This document shows, piece by piece, positions 11,443 to 24,225 of a stretch of 64,000 bases of DNA. The notes under the pieces were generated by a model. It made no database searches and was not told the DNA's origin. It saw nothing but the letters and a program-made list of their open reading frames with translations. The DNA comes from Burhinus oedicnemus (taxonomy: Eukaryota; Chordata; Aves; Charadriiformes; Burhinidae): the NCBI GenBank assembly GCA_008921705.1, contig VFFE01007016.1, positions 395,229-459,228 on the forward strand. Direction: 5' to 3'. The stretch's first letter is position 1. The number at the start of each line of letters is the position of its first letter. A program made the position numbers and the translations under genes.

Positions 11443-14400
11443 CTGCAGAAGAGAAAAGGCATTAGTTCCTTCAGTACTAACAAGGGGGACACACGACCAG
11501 CAAAGGGAGGAGGAGGAAGTCATGATGTTCTGCACAGATCAGACCTTTCTCAGGATACGGACACGAAGCGCAACTCTTTGCGTGTTGAATGCCAAAACCT
11601 CGGTTAACCCTGCTTCCCTTTGCAATCCCTTTTGCCTTCCCCGACATCTTCTCCTAGGTCGATGAGGCACAGAAAGATGATTGCTTCTAAGCAAAGCTTC
11701 TGCTTCTCTTCCAGATATTTTCCCAACCCGTCCCCCATGGATAACGGGATGGAAAATTACCTATGTGGTACTAGGAGCTCGCTGGTACCCGAGATCCAGT
11801 ATTGACAGTTCAACCTCATTTAGCTTCAATTCCTCCCCAGAAGAGACGAACCACAGGATTACGCTGTCCTGTCCAGGACAACTCTGAGACACATACATCG
11901 AATCCAAAAGACGGGGGAATATTTCCAGCACTTTCCAATATACACTTCTAGCTCAAGCTGCTCAGGGTAGGTGTGGTGGAACAAACAAACAATTAAGAAT
12001 ACTTTCTGCCTCTGGCCTTGTTTGGGAAGGAACTCACAAGAAAGTACCTCAAAACTCTACAGACATGAAAACTTCTCACTCAGACTCTACCATTCCCAGG
12101 CTCCCTGACTTATGGGAATCTGTATCCCTAACTCAGCTATCAAGACAATCCACAGATTGATAAATGACATATGTTACTTGTTTCTAAACCCCTCAGAAAA
12201 TGATTTATTACGGAGTACAAGCAGAGACAAACTACCTAGAGGATACTCAAATTTCTGTTCCAGCACCATCTCCCAGCTCAGACCTCCTTCACACTCATCC
12301 TTCAGGTTTTGGATTTCCTTTTATCATCTGTCTTTTAGCACCTGGCAACTAATTCCCCTAATAAATCTATAGACAGAAACTATATTTTTCACTCAGGAGG
12401 AAAACAATAAGCAATCCAGCCCTAATTACAGATGCAGAACTTACAGGACCACAGAGGGCTCAGTGCCCAGCATCAGGGAAAGAATCCATTAGTACCCCAT
12501 TCCCTTCCACGGCACCAATCAGACTCGTAGATCAAAAAATCCCATTGTAACGGCAAACTTCATGCAAAGACGGCCAGCTGGCAGAAACTCCCCATTTTTA
12601 CCGAGGAAGAGGAGCATATTGACACGTGCAGTCATGTTGCTCAGCCAGAACTGAAACGTTGACATGTTGCCTCTTGGCCCTTCCACGCTCACCAGAAAGG
12701 AGGGACAGAGCACGGCGGCCCTGGTAGCAGGGAAGGGCAGAAAAGGGATGGTTGGGTTATTCTCCCTCCCCTTTCTGACACCCCAGGGACGGAGCAGGAG
12801 AGGGAGGGAAGAAAGAGGTTTTAGCCCAATTTCCCCCCGCCACCCCGAGGCCCTGCATTCTCCCTCTGCCTGTCAAGAGGCACCCGGCAAGAAAAAATAA
12901 GGAAAGGCCCACCTGCATCATCAGGCTGTACAAATGTTAATGTATATTAGCTGCCTGATAAGATTATCACAGCCAGAAATGCTTCCCTCAATTTTCTGAT
13001 TACTGAGCTTATCTCTCCCAGCTCAGCCCATCACAGATGGCCAGGGATAAAGCAAGCGCGCCAGATAATTCCAGGAATGTGAATAAAAGGTACCGGGACG
13101 AGGAGCAGGCTTCAATTCCAACCTACTTCTAGCAGGAAAACACTCATTATATCTCCCGTTTCCCGCGTCTGCTGAAGTCTGGATGTGTTTGCTATTTAAG
13201 AGTTGTGTGCTGCTTTCCAGACTGCATGTGGACAGCATTTGAAGATGGAAGGGCTGGTAAATAGGTTATTTATCATAGGCTAAGCGGGCTCAGCCTTGAG
13301 TCCAACTGCCACCTGCTCACCGACACGAGCAGATAAATCACGGTCACCTTCTCGGGGCAGAAGGGGGGACGAAGGAGGTGGGCAAATAATCTGCTGTCGT
13401 GATCTGGGGTCTCTTGTGTTGGAAAAAAATGGAGTGTGTAATGGGAAAAGGAGACGGGAGAGTGAACGCACACATGCTCACGTGAATGCTGTCGCGGAAA
13501 GCATCGGCGCAGGGCTCGCCTGATACACAGCGGTGACAAATTAGTGCCAGGTACGCTCAGCAGCGGCGTGATGAGATTCTGCCGGGTTTCTAAGAGTAAG
13601 CTGTTGAAGGAGAATGAGGAGGGAAGGGACTCTAAGGGCATTTAATGTCATTTCTGTGTTCTCCCAATTTTCAAGCACCAAAACTACCTGGACTGAAAAT
13701 CTGACGTGCCTGAGGGGAGAAGGGAGAGGAGGACGCGGTGGTATCTTTAGAGGTGAAACGGGCTCGGGCGGTTAAATGTTGAGACGGACCTGCTTCCCTC
13801 AACTAGGAATAAATCCGCTGGGGAGTTTCAAGTTCTGGCCAAGGCACAAATTGTGCTGCAGCAAATTATTGTCATTAAAACCTCTAATAGTTTATTAAGA
13901 AAAAAGAAAGCAAACCAGTTAAGGTATTAAGTATTTCATTCAAAATATGCAGCTTGTTTCCTTTAATTGTTTGGGTTTTGGGGAGGAAAACATCCCTGCC
14001 TGCCAATCTCACAGAAGAAATTAAAAATGTTATTTATGTCTTTTCAGGGCAAAAAGAAAGTTAGTTGAGGTAAGATGGAGTGGCTTATTGTTGGGATCCA
14101 ATTCGGCTTTTCCGAAGGCAGCACAGCGCAAGCAAATAGGTCCTCACGAAACAAGAATGAGGAGAACAGCAAAAAAGAGCAAAAAATAAGGAATCCGTTC
14201 ATAAAAGCTTCCTCTTACTTGCCGTTTTGCCTGCCGGATAATCCAAGCAGGATGTGATCTCAGCAGGCTCCGGTCGGAGCTGGCACACCGGTACCAGCCT
14301 AACGCGGTGTTAGACATGGCCACTGCCCGCTCCTCCAGCTGGACACTCGCCGCGGTGCCGCCAAGACAGAAAGCAGAGGAAAGAGAACGAAACGCAGCAG

Positions 14401-16934
14401 AACCGAATGAGGACAATAAGCAAGAGGAAGGCAGTAACAGGAGAACTACAAACCCGTTTTCTACATCATTTTCAGCACTCCGTGCAAGCCTAAGAGGTGG
14501 GGAGGTTACCGAGACCATTCCCTCGGATGCAGCCCCTCAGGATAGCTCCGGGGACCAGGTGAGAAACATGAAATGGCTCACCGCGGTGGCAGCTTGTCCC
14601 TTCCTGTCCACTCGTCCTCTCGGTACCGGTGGCAAAGAATGGCCTCAAGAAGGGAGAGGGAGAGGAAGAGCCTATCTCCTCTGGCTGTTTTCTCTGCCTG
14701 ACTCCCATCGCATCCCTCTTCCTCAATTAATTTCCAGTCCTAGTCTCTCTTGTTCACCAGATGCCACCTTCAGCAGGCATTTTCTGCTTTTTGGACTAAC
14801 TCAATATTCCTGTCTAAACTCTTCCAATTTTCATAAATAATTTTATATAACTGGCTGAGTTAAACTTTTATTACTTTGAATACATTAAACTAGCAGAAGC
14901 CATTACCCAGCAGAGAGGGGAAAAGGGCTTCTCAAATTACAGCTCGTTGCCGTATTCCCCCATTCACTACCAAATGACCGAGGTCAGGCTTGGATCCTTC
15001 AGCTCTCTTTTATGTGATCTGGCTCTTTTAACGAGCAGCGAGAGCAGCGAGAGAACATTGTCCCGAAATCCAGCACTGCATCTCTTATCCTGAAAACTGC
15101 ACAAGAGGGACCCAAGAACATACAACTCCTGCGGAAGCTTCAGGGTTAACACTGCCCAGGATCAGACCCCCCAGCGATATCCCTGCTGTACAGAACGCAT
15201 TAGCAACTCGAAAAGAAACCAACCTATTATTTTTATTTTTTTTTAAAGTTACCCAAGGTTTTTATGGCACTAGCAAAGGCAGAATAATGACTAATGCCAG
15301 AGTTCGTGGCTTGCGAATAAAACACATAAACAGGTACTTAACATTTTGAGCATGTGATGTTCTCTTCTCAGAAAACACTGGAGCCTCCTGCTCTCAACCT
15401 AACGTGATCCCGTTTATCCCGAACCTTTTCTACTCTTTCACTTCACAAGCCTGAATTTCAGCCCAGCTTCATTGCTCTCAACAGAAATAGAACAGAAAGT
15501 GACTGGGACACGTCCAGTATATAGAATGTCCACTTCCACAAATACCCCAAAAGTTGAAATGCAGATGCTCTTTCCAAAATAACGAGTCAAAACCAAGAAA
15601 GAGAGGAAGGAAGAACATGGATGGATTTTCATCTAGCGTTTAATTAAATGAAATAGCGTTCTTCTTTCAGCCTTACTTTTAAACCTGCCTGGACAGGATT
15701 TCAAGATGGTGGTTCTCCTCCAAGTGTTAATGACATAGCAAACACCCACAGTAGTGTAAGAAATGTGTTCCTTGCTGGTTCTCTCTTATGTAGGAGTTAT
15801 TTAAAGATATATGAGATGACAGGAGAAACATAAAATTATAAATTCATCTCCTGACAGCTAGAAGAAACAAAACGTTACTTTAGAGAGCTGATTTTTTTGG
15901 TATGTTTCTGGCATTTGTCATGTCTGACCCGTATTTGTCCCCTCCAAAACAAGTACTCAGCCTCCGCGATGCCACGGACCTGCTGTTCCTCCCACTTGAT
16001 TCCAGCTTCGGCGTTCCTGAAGACAAGCCTTTCCAAAGCATCCTACTGGCCTACTGCCCTCACCCCATCTTCAGAAGGAGACTTACCACGAGACTTAAGC
16101 GTCTAAAGCAAAATCAGTCCCCCTTGAAAACCACATTTACGAACTTCTGAAAATTTTAACACATTGCTTAAAATAAGGACCCCATCTCTGTTCAGGTGCC
16201 TCATTTTGGGTAGTAAAGGACTCAAAATCAAAAGTATTTCAGCTCACTGCTAAAGTTAGGATTTGCATGTTGAAAAAAAGGGGCCGGTTTATTCGCCCAC
16301 GTCATGTACACATATTTCACAGAACACATGCTGGAGACATACAGTTATTATTTGAATAATGAGTGAATTTTAGTGAGGGGCTGATACAGCAATCTTATCC
16401 TGATGAAGTGTGCCTGCACGTCATTCAGCATTCTTGGAATTGTAAAAAGCAGGAAATGCTGAATCCATTATAAATGTCTGAAGGTTTATTTAACAATGGG
16501 CTGATGCAACATCCTTTGAAAGGCCTTCCTCAGCAAAAGAGCTGATTTTAAAAGGCAGAGATAAATAGGAACTGAATTGCATGGAGCCAGCATGGAAAGG
16601 TGAATTGAGAGGTTGTGTTTGACTACAAGTCTCAACACAATTCAAGAAGGTACTTAAATACATAAATATTTAAATGTGTGAAAACCAAGCAGACTTGGAA
16701 AGGAAGACTGTACACTAAAATAGACAAGAACAGAGAAACGAGACCCTGGGTATGACCCATACGCCGAGGTTTGAAAACAGGCAAACTACTGTTCCCCAGG
16801 AGCTTGATACGCCAGTTATTCTAGTGATGCTATTTGTGCTTCTCTCCAAAGGACACAGCAGTGACTAAGGATCTTATTTGTCTCTCTTCCCACAGAGCAG
16901 CACGGCAAGCCTGGTGACCTCCTGCTGTCTACAA

Positions 16935-17963
16935 GCTTATGAATCTGTGGCATCGGGACAGAAATCGAACGTACATGAACACCAGTGGGGTGTCACAAGT
17001 GGGGTCCCTCAGGAATCGATATTGGGCCCAACGCTGTTTAGTATCTTCATAAGTGATCCGGATGATGGGATCAAGTGTGCCCTGATGAAGTTTGCTGATG
17101 ACACCAAACTGAGTGGGGAAGTGGATGCTTCGGAAGGGCGAGCCACCCTGCAGGAAGACCTGGATAGGTTGGAAGAGTGGGCTAACAAGAACCTTATGAA
17201 GTTCAACAAGGACAAGCGTAAGGTCCTGCACTTGGGAAAACGTAATCCAGGTGTAGAGCACAGGCTGGGATCTACTTGGCTGTGCAGCAGCTCTGTGGAA
17301 AGCGACCTGGGGGTCCTGGTGGACAACAAGCTCAAGATGAGCGAACAGTGTGCTGCTGCGGCAAAGCAAGACAACAGGGCGCTGAGTTGCATCAACAAGG
17401 GCATCACCGGCAGAGACAAAGAAGTCATTACCCCACTCTACTCAGTGCTTGTCAGGCCACACCTGGAATACTGTGTTCAATTCTGGTCCCCGCTATGCAA
17501 AAAAGATGTGGACAGGCTGGAGAGGGTCCAGAGAAGGGCCACAAAGATGATCGAAGGTCTGGGAAGCCTGCTGTCTAAGGAAAGGCTGAGAGAACTGGGT
17601 TTGTCCAGCCTTGAGAAAGAAGGCTCAAGGGAGACCTTATCACCATGTTTCGGTATTTAAAGGCTGGCTACAAAGAAGATGGAGGCTCCCTTTTTACAAG
17701 CAGTCATGTGGAAAAGACGAGGGGTAATAGGTACAAGTCACTCCTGGGGAGGTTCCAACTGGACACAAAAGGAAAATTTTTCACAATGAGAACAGTCAGT
17801 CATTGGAACAATCTCCCCAGGGAAGTGGCGGATTCCCCATCATTGGACACTTTTGAGACTCAGCTGGACAGGGTGCTGGGCCGTGCTTTTGCCATGAAAG
17901 GTTGGACCAGATGATCCTTGAGGTCCCTTCCAACCGGGGATTCTACGATTCTATGAGTCTCTA
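16935..17963 (+). mobile_element. CR1 non-LTR retrotransposon, 5'-truncated, with C-terminal reverse transcriptase fragment
   Basis: A plus-strand reading frame here encodes the last part of a CR1 reverse transcriptase. The motif SGVPQ(E)SILGP is followed by the catalytic FADD box (FADDTKL, codons near 17088) and the conserved CR1 tail motifs DLGVLVDNKL, LVRPHLEYCVQFW and RVQRRATKM. The frame is open from 16878 to 17660. A one-base deletion near 17615 then shifts it, and the protein continues from about 17630 in the next frame (FRYLKAGYKEDGG ... HWNNLPREVADSP) to a stop at 17912. The 3' end carries the typical GGTCCCTTCCAACC segment and ATTCTA(C/T)GATTCTATGAG tail. The left end is approximate, since upstream ORF sequence has no counterpart. 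With the N-terminal half of the polymerase missing it cannot be an autonomous element. It runs antisense to MAD1L1. Confidence 0.93.
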
Positions 17964-18386
17964 TGATCAGTGAGTTTAATTTGGGTGCACAGCTATACCC
18001 AAGATAGTAAGACACCATGCTGAGCACTTCCATAGATCCTTCTGCTCACCAAAAGCGGTATCACCTCTTCCATATGCCCAACACACTGATGTGCTGAAGG
18101 GCTGTTCCCCTAAAATATCTGAAGAGAAGCACAGATGGGGAGAACTAAACCTCACCAGATTTCTCAGTGAACTTCACTCTTCATCAAAGAAATAGGACAA
18201 TACTTGCTAAATAAAATATTACTTGCCATTTAGAAACAGGCTGAGCAGCCCAGAATTAGTTGGTACATTTTATTGGGTAAAATTATATCCTTGATGCTAT
18301 TGTGAAACAAAAGCAATAAACCCAAAGAAAATCAGATATTCAATAGAAAGTGGTTTAGAACTACCTATTTCCCACTTGGTTGAAAC

Positions 18387-18418
18387 AAAAAAAAAAAAGT
18401 AATATCTTTTTTTTTTTT
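18387..18418. repeat. A12 / T12 inverted homopolymer pair
   Basis: Twelve A residues (18387-18398), an 8-base spacer GTAATATC, then twelve T residues (18407-18418). The two runs are perfectly complementary and could extrude or fold as a 12-bp A:T hairpin in DNA or in the intron RNA. The origin is unclear, because no retroposon body is seen on either side. Confidence 0.85.
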
Positions 18419-19260
18419 CCTCTTTAAAGACAAAGGCTAGCTGGATCAGAGTTGCCAGTCTCTACGGGTTATCCAATCCGTAACAAACTTGGTGTGCTTT
18501 TATCACTGAGAAGACAGGGCTAGAAGCAACCTTCCAGCAAACACTTTCCTAAAAACATACTCATGCATATATATTATTGTAGATACACACAAACTGGGAC
18601 ATGGACATATGCTGACTTCTGCTTCTCTCCAAGACAGTCTGGATTGTGGCTTTTCTCCTCCTGTTGCAGTAAAAAGAGAGCAATTTTTCAAGTTTATACC
18701 GAATGTCATTCTATTTCATTTCCAAATATAATCTCCCAGAGAGAAGGTTCGCTTGCCCTATTTCCAATCTCTAAAGTTAATACACAAATTTATATTCCTT
18801 TCTCCCACTCGCTCTCCTAAATTAAGAGGCGTAATTACTAGGAACGCTTGCTACAAACGAATAAAGTGCCAAGGGAGAAGGAGCTGTCACTGCTGGACGG
18901 CCGCAGCAGCCACCCTCCTCTCTCTCCCGTCCCCGGAGGATCCTGCTTAAGGGGCAGTTTCTATCTCTCCCATTAGCAGGGGTAGCTCACACACAGGAGC
19001 AGACGCCAACCCCTCTTTTTCCAGGCAGGACAATCATAAGGAACAAAATTACAAAATTAACTTCAGCCTGTCAAGGAGCCACCGGTGCTTGCAAGGATCG
19101 TTCCTCCCAAATCCACCTCCTGCTTTCTCCCAGTTCTGCTGACCTCTCGGGCGACGTCAGGTTTCCTTAACGACAGACGAGAAACTCAGACCTGTGATCT
19201 AAATATTCAGCCCCAGTCTCATCCCTCTCCCCCCCTCCCCATCTCCAGCACCCTCTCAAA

Positions 19261-19345
19261 AGGAAGATTGATTATTATAATCAGACTTAGCTCTGACACA
19301 GCATTTGCATTTTCAAAGCACAGCACAGTCATTAACTAATTCATC
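19261..19345. promoter_or_regulatory. Candidate regulatory block with PBX/HOX-type inverted repeat and octamer
   Basis: A short AT-rich block in otherwise GC-rich intron. It contains TGATTAT-T-ATAATCA (19269-19283), a perfect 7-bp inverted repeat around one base whose half-site resembles PBX/HOX sites. A consensus POU octamer ATTTGCAT follows at 19303-19310, and TCATTAACTAATTC close behind. The motifs are seen directly. That they form an enhancer is inference. Confidence 0.3.
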
Positions 19346-22300
19346 TACCCCAAGGGAGCCCTAACGAGCTTTCACCTCTCTCCCCTCTGATTCCCAATCT
19401 GCAGGCAGCCCACAGATTTCCCTGGAACGCCTCCCCTCTACATTGTGCCGCACAACGGCGACTTGGTGAAACTCCAGACAAGCTCAGTGAGCCAAATTCA
19501 GCCCTGCTGCGAAGGAACCCGGCTCTGCTGCAATGGCACAGGGTATTACGGGAAACAGTTTCTGTCCTGCGAAATAAGGCCGATGCCACAGGGGTCCCAA
19601 AATTACCACGCTCCTGTGTGAGCAGCATCACCCGCGAGCCTGAGCTGCGTGCCCAGCCGCAAGCACGTGAAGAAGGAAGCAGCATCACATCACCTCCTCC
19701 GAAGCCCCGGGCTCCTCCTGCGCAGCCCATCCAACAAGCTCAGACGCTCACATCCCACCTTCTTCCTCGAACGCCGACCACGCGCCTCTGCCCCAGGACT
19801 CAGCCCCCTGCCCCTGCTTCAGTCCCTTCTCACCCCCCCAAGGCTGCCAGACGCCGACCCGCCCCAGGCACCCACCTCCCTTTGCTCATCTCCGCGTCCT
19901 GCCCCGGCAGAACCGCAGAGCCCCGCACCCGCCGGTGCTCCACGCAACGGCAGATTGCTGCTGATGAGCAATAATGCCTAATTGGAAGTGCTTAACCCGG
20001 ATTCAGATGATGCGTTTCAACTACTCCTGTCTGGAATACTTAAGAGAAAAAAAACCTCAGGAAAATATTTATTTTCTCTCTTGCTTTTTAATCTACAGCA
20101 AATAGGGCTGTTCCTTGAACAGGGGACGAGGTGACAGTACTGATACTGTTATTCTGCAGTGACGCACTAAGGACCAAGATTTGGTATCTCAATTGGGGGT
20201 ACAGAAGGGTGTCCAAGACCCTGCAGCTTTGAACAGCCCGAATACTCCAGCTGACCCATTTTACCCTTTTTACCCCCAAGTGGTATATACAAAACCACAC
20301 ACCGGCTCTGGAAGGAGCCCGTCCTTCTGTTTGAAGGACAGATGCGCTGCTGATGCTCCAGCACATCTGAAGGCAACCGCCCTGGTCACCAGCACAGATC
20401 CCACGTCACCAGCAAGTAATGTGCAACACCGGTCATCACGTGGGTACCAGCTTAGGATGGTTTTGATAGTTTTGCCATCTTGAGCTTTGTTCCCCACTTT
20501 AGGCTGTATTTATCTCTTTCCGGTACTCTGGGATGGGTGAAAGACAGTTTGGAAGCACTACTGGACATTTCAGCAGGATGGAAGCTGGCTCAGAGCTCAA
20601 GATGAACAAAACTGGAAAGTTTGAGGAGAAAGGGAGCAAATAGCCTGTGCAAGAGACCCACCGAGCAAGGGAACTGGAGATGTTAATTTAAACCCAGGCG
20701 TTTATTCGCATATAACTACAAATTTCAACTCTCACTTCCAGAGGAAGGAGCAGACGAGGAATCTCTCCCTCTCCACCTTGCTGCAGCCCTGTCCAGTCCA
20801 CGCTCCCAGGCGCCGCCGAGACCTCACCACCACCGCACGACAGCAAAAATGCCTGGCAGCTCCACGTCCAAAACTCCTCTCTTTGCTCTAACAGCTCGTT
20901 CTGAAGAAGGATCACCTAATTTCCACGTTCCCTCAGCTCAGAGCTTCTCTGCTCTTATCAGCCTCGCTCCACCACTTTCACCAGCACGCAGATGACTGTT
21001 TCCTTTAATTACTACCGAAAGCTCCTCCCACCAGGGAGAGCAAAACAGCTGGTGTCCACCGAGAGAAGGAAACTCCAGAGTAATTAGCCTTAAATGGCTG
21101 ACACCTCCTACCCATTACTCTTGGTTAGAACAGCAAAACACAGAATAACAGTCTCTTTAGGGAACCCGTCAAGGTGTCGGACTGGATGTGCCGCAACCCC
21201 GTCCGGTGTGGCCGCGACACTGGAGCAATGGAGTTGTCTGCTCTCAAGAAGAGCATCACGCAGGTCACTTCTTCCTCGCAGGAGCAGGCACTTTTGCTCA
21301 AAGCAAGTCTTCTAGCAGCTGTAATTCAGAGGCAGAGCAACAAATAAATCTGCAAAGATGTCAGACCTCCTCCAAGCAAAGCTTGAACACAGTTTGCTTC
21401 CTGAAAATATACCCTCGAGGAGTTTCTGGAGCATTAAGTCAACCAATTCTCATTAAATAGCAGCTTGTAATCCCACCTCTCGCACCCCCATCAGCTTTCT
21501 TGTCGAAAAATCATCACATAATAAACAGTCAGAGAAGAATCTATGCATTTCACCGACCACCTAGGAAGAAGATCAAAGGGGAGAGGAAAGCGGAATCTAA
21601 CATCTGTTTTTGTTCCTTCGTCTCCTAACATAAATACAGTGGAATCAATCTCTGCTTAATACTGTAAGAGAGCAAAGGAGCCTTCACTGAGTGCTAGACT
21701 TGAAAACGGAACTTAATCCTCTTGCTCCGACTCACACGGAACAACCCACAGCCTGTACTTCAACATGCTTTTAAGAACAGCTCTCTCGCTCCCGCTGCAT
21801 CCCCAGCCCAATTTTGCAGTTCCTTACAGCTGGGAGCACTGTTTTCCAGCACGCCTCGGCAGAGAGAGGGAGGGAGAGCGGGGGCCAGCGGAGCTTCATG
21901 CTCAAGGTGCTTTCTGAACTCCCAGAGATGGGCAAGATGAGGAAGGGGCAGGGGATCCGGCTACGGGAAAGCAGCAGCTCTTTCTTGACAGAGCCTCCCA
22001 GCTGCCTTCAAGAAAGTGGCAGATGCTTGAAGGAGTCTTGTTCCCCAAACCCCTCCCCGAAGAACAGGTTAAGAAGAGCAGATTTAAGGTTTTCTAGCTA
22101 AACGACCCATCCTGAGGCCCTCCTGTGAGAACAGGCAGTGGGCTTTTAATGCATAAGAAGTGGGAAATCTCTCTCCTCGTGCCAAAAAGCAAAGGTTACC
22201 GGGCCCTGCCAAGACTGCTCTGCCCGTCGCAGCCTCTCGGGATTACGCCTGCCGGCCCCCCTTCAGTCGCCAGCAAGCAATCACAGGACAAAAAGCAATT

Positions 22301-22349
22301 CCCTCTCAAATCCCGTCTGTTCAGTTCTGGTGCCCAAGCAGAAACCTGG

Positions 22350-22670
22350 CATTTTAACCTTTGGTGAACATGTTCTTGCTGCCACCGACAATAAACTCCG
22401 CGGTTCAGCTCGGAGGGGAGGGAAGGTGTAATGAGTGTGCGGTGGATGACATTAGCACTGAATACAGCATCAACAGGACAGGGCCTGGCAGGAGCTCGAT
22501 TTTATCCAGCCAGTCTTTAGAGGTTAATGAAATATTCATAAATAAGTTAAAATTCTCCTGACAAGCCAGATCCTGTAATACAACAAAGAGTTGTCAGCCT
22601 CAATTAAGCGATTCCAAAGAGGCAGGGCTCTGCCATTCATTATTTAGGAAGAGGTCATAGGAAAAATTCT
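22350..22670. promoter_or_regulatory. Candidate conserved noncoding block
   Basis: A compact segment mixing homeodomain and SOX-like motifs: TTAATGAAATATTCATAAATAA (about 22523-22544), AACAAAG (about 22580), TCAATTAAGCG (about 22600) and CATTCATTATTTAGG (about 22635). No coding frame or repeat explains it. The texture resembles deeply conserved vertebrate enhancers, but conservation cannot be checked here. Confidence 0.25.
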
Positions 22671-24067
22671 GCTCTATGATCTTCTTGTCTCTGTGGATAA
22701 ATTTGGTTTTACAGCTCCTGCTGGAGGACTCTGCTGCCCTGACAGAGCAGCTCAGAGAGACCCCAGTCTGCCACCACTACTACCTGCCCCCAGCATCTAA
22801 CAGCCAGAGGCAAAACACGCTGGGAACAAGCTCTTCTAAGGGCACCGAGACACAAAAAGATCACAAGCAAAACAAACAACGTAGCAAGCTGATTAGGCTG
22901 TCAGTGCAAGGACTAAAACAGTCTCGAAACTGCAAGTTTCTTAAGCTTTTATCTCCCTTTTCGTACACACAAAGCCAGCCCTGGGCAAGAAGAAAAGTAT
23001 CCAGTAACCTTTGATCTGCAGGCACGTCCACTGAACATGCCCTCAATGCCCCCCTAGATCCCACAGCTAGAGATCTTCACATCCTCCCTCGTGCTCAGGA
23101 TGAACTGTGCCTCCAGAACTGTGTTTCTCAGATCAGATCTCTCAGGACGGTCCTCTTCTGATGCGGGTCCAACTTCCCAGGACTGTGAAAGCCAGAGGAA
23201 ACCGGTCTCCATCCTTGTTACAAGCAAGCTGGAGATTAATCATTACTTTGTCCCATCTTAACATGACTCATAACCAAGTCTTCCTTTCCCTCTCTGGACG
23301 TGCGCTGGAAGCACATGTTCCTTCTACAGCTTCTCCAAGCCGCCTTTCAGGCAAGGCAGAAAAAAGGAGCAGAAATTGCTGAACCCTGGAGGTATCCAGG
23401 ACCTCTCACCCGATTTTCTCCTACCTCTCAAAGTGCTGAACATCACAGGGAGCTCCTGCACCCTCCAGGAAATTTTAGTTCAACTAAGTCGAACCATGCG
23501 AGGCTGAGGTAGCCCATAAACTTCTTACAGTCTCTGTGAGAGTGGATGTAGCCTGGAAAAGCACAATACTTGCATGCATATTAATTATGCCTTTTCTACC
23601 TCAAGGCTGTGGCTACTATAATAAGGCCTCTGATGATAGCTCTGTCCCACTCATTTTATTTCACCAAGTAACCCAGTATAGCTCAGATTTTACAGCGACA
23701 ACAGCAATGCTGACCACGGGACTGCTCTAATCACGGCACCACAGTGTCCCCTGCACAGGAAAACGATCCACCTTTCTCCTCTGCTCAACAACCGAAGGGA
23801 AAAAAGCCCTATTCCTTTCTCCCCTTCAAGTCCTTGTTCCAGTTATAATCCTGCAATGCAAAGGTGAGAGCACATTATCAGCTCTCGGCCTATTTCCGAG
23901 TGGAAAAGTGGAGCGCTCACTATCATCCTTTTTACCAAAAGGCAATCCATTGCGTTTGTCAGTACCGCTCGGGTTTTACGGCTACACCTGTAGCATGGAG
24001 GCCTCTCCAAATGGTGGGCTGAGAATCAGATCATTGGCCGTGCATCCCATCTGAGCCTGGGGCCAGG

Positions 24068-24225
24068 CTATTCCAGGCCCCATCCCTGGAGGTGTTCAAG
24101 GCCAGGTTGGATGGGGCTTGGAGCAACCAGGTCTAGTGGGAGGTGTCCCTGCCCATGGCAGGGGGTTGGAACTGGATGAGCCTTAGGGTCCCTTCCAACC
24201 TCAACCGTTCTATGAATCCGTGATT
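24068..24225 (+). mobile_element. CR1 3'-end fragment, plus orientation
   Basis: The classic avian CR1 tail: CCATCCCTGGAGGTGTTCAAGG, GGTTGGATGGGGCTTGGAGC, TGTCCCTGCCCATGGCAGGG and GTCCCTTCCAACCTCAACC, ending in TTCTATGAATCCGTG. Only the last 160 bp or so are present (5' truncation). The terminal repeat unit is slightly decayed. It is the reverse complement, at high similarity, of the first 150 bp of the CR1 at 34848-35385. Confidence 0.93.

Noticed and set aside
14307..14840. 177-codon open frame on the plus strand
   Set aside because: Low-complexity composition in a GC-rich stretch, no family resemblance, and an overlapping minus-strand open frame of similar quality.
16878..17914. Reverse-transcriptase ORF considered as a host gene
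   Set aside because: It is a 5'-truncated CR1 with a frameshift and a normal CR1 3' tail. Nothing suggests domestication.
19600..19970. Possible CpG island or alternative promoter
   Set aside because: GC-rich, but CpGs are not clustered over enough length, and no first exon, initiator or transcription support can be seen.
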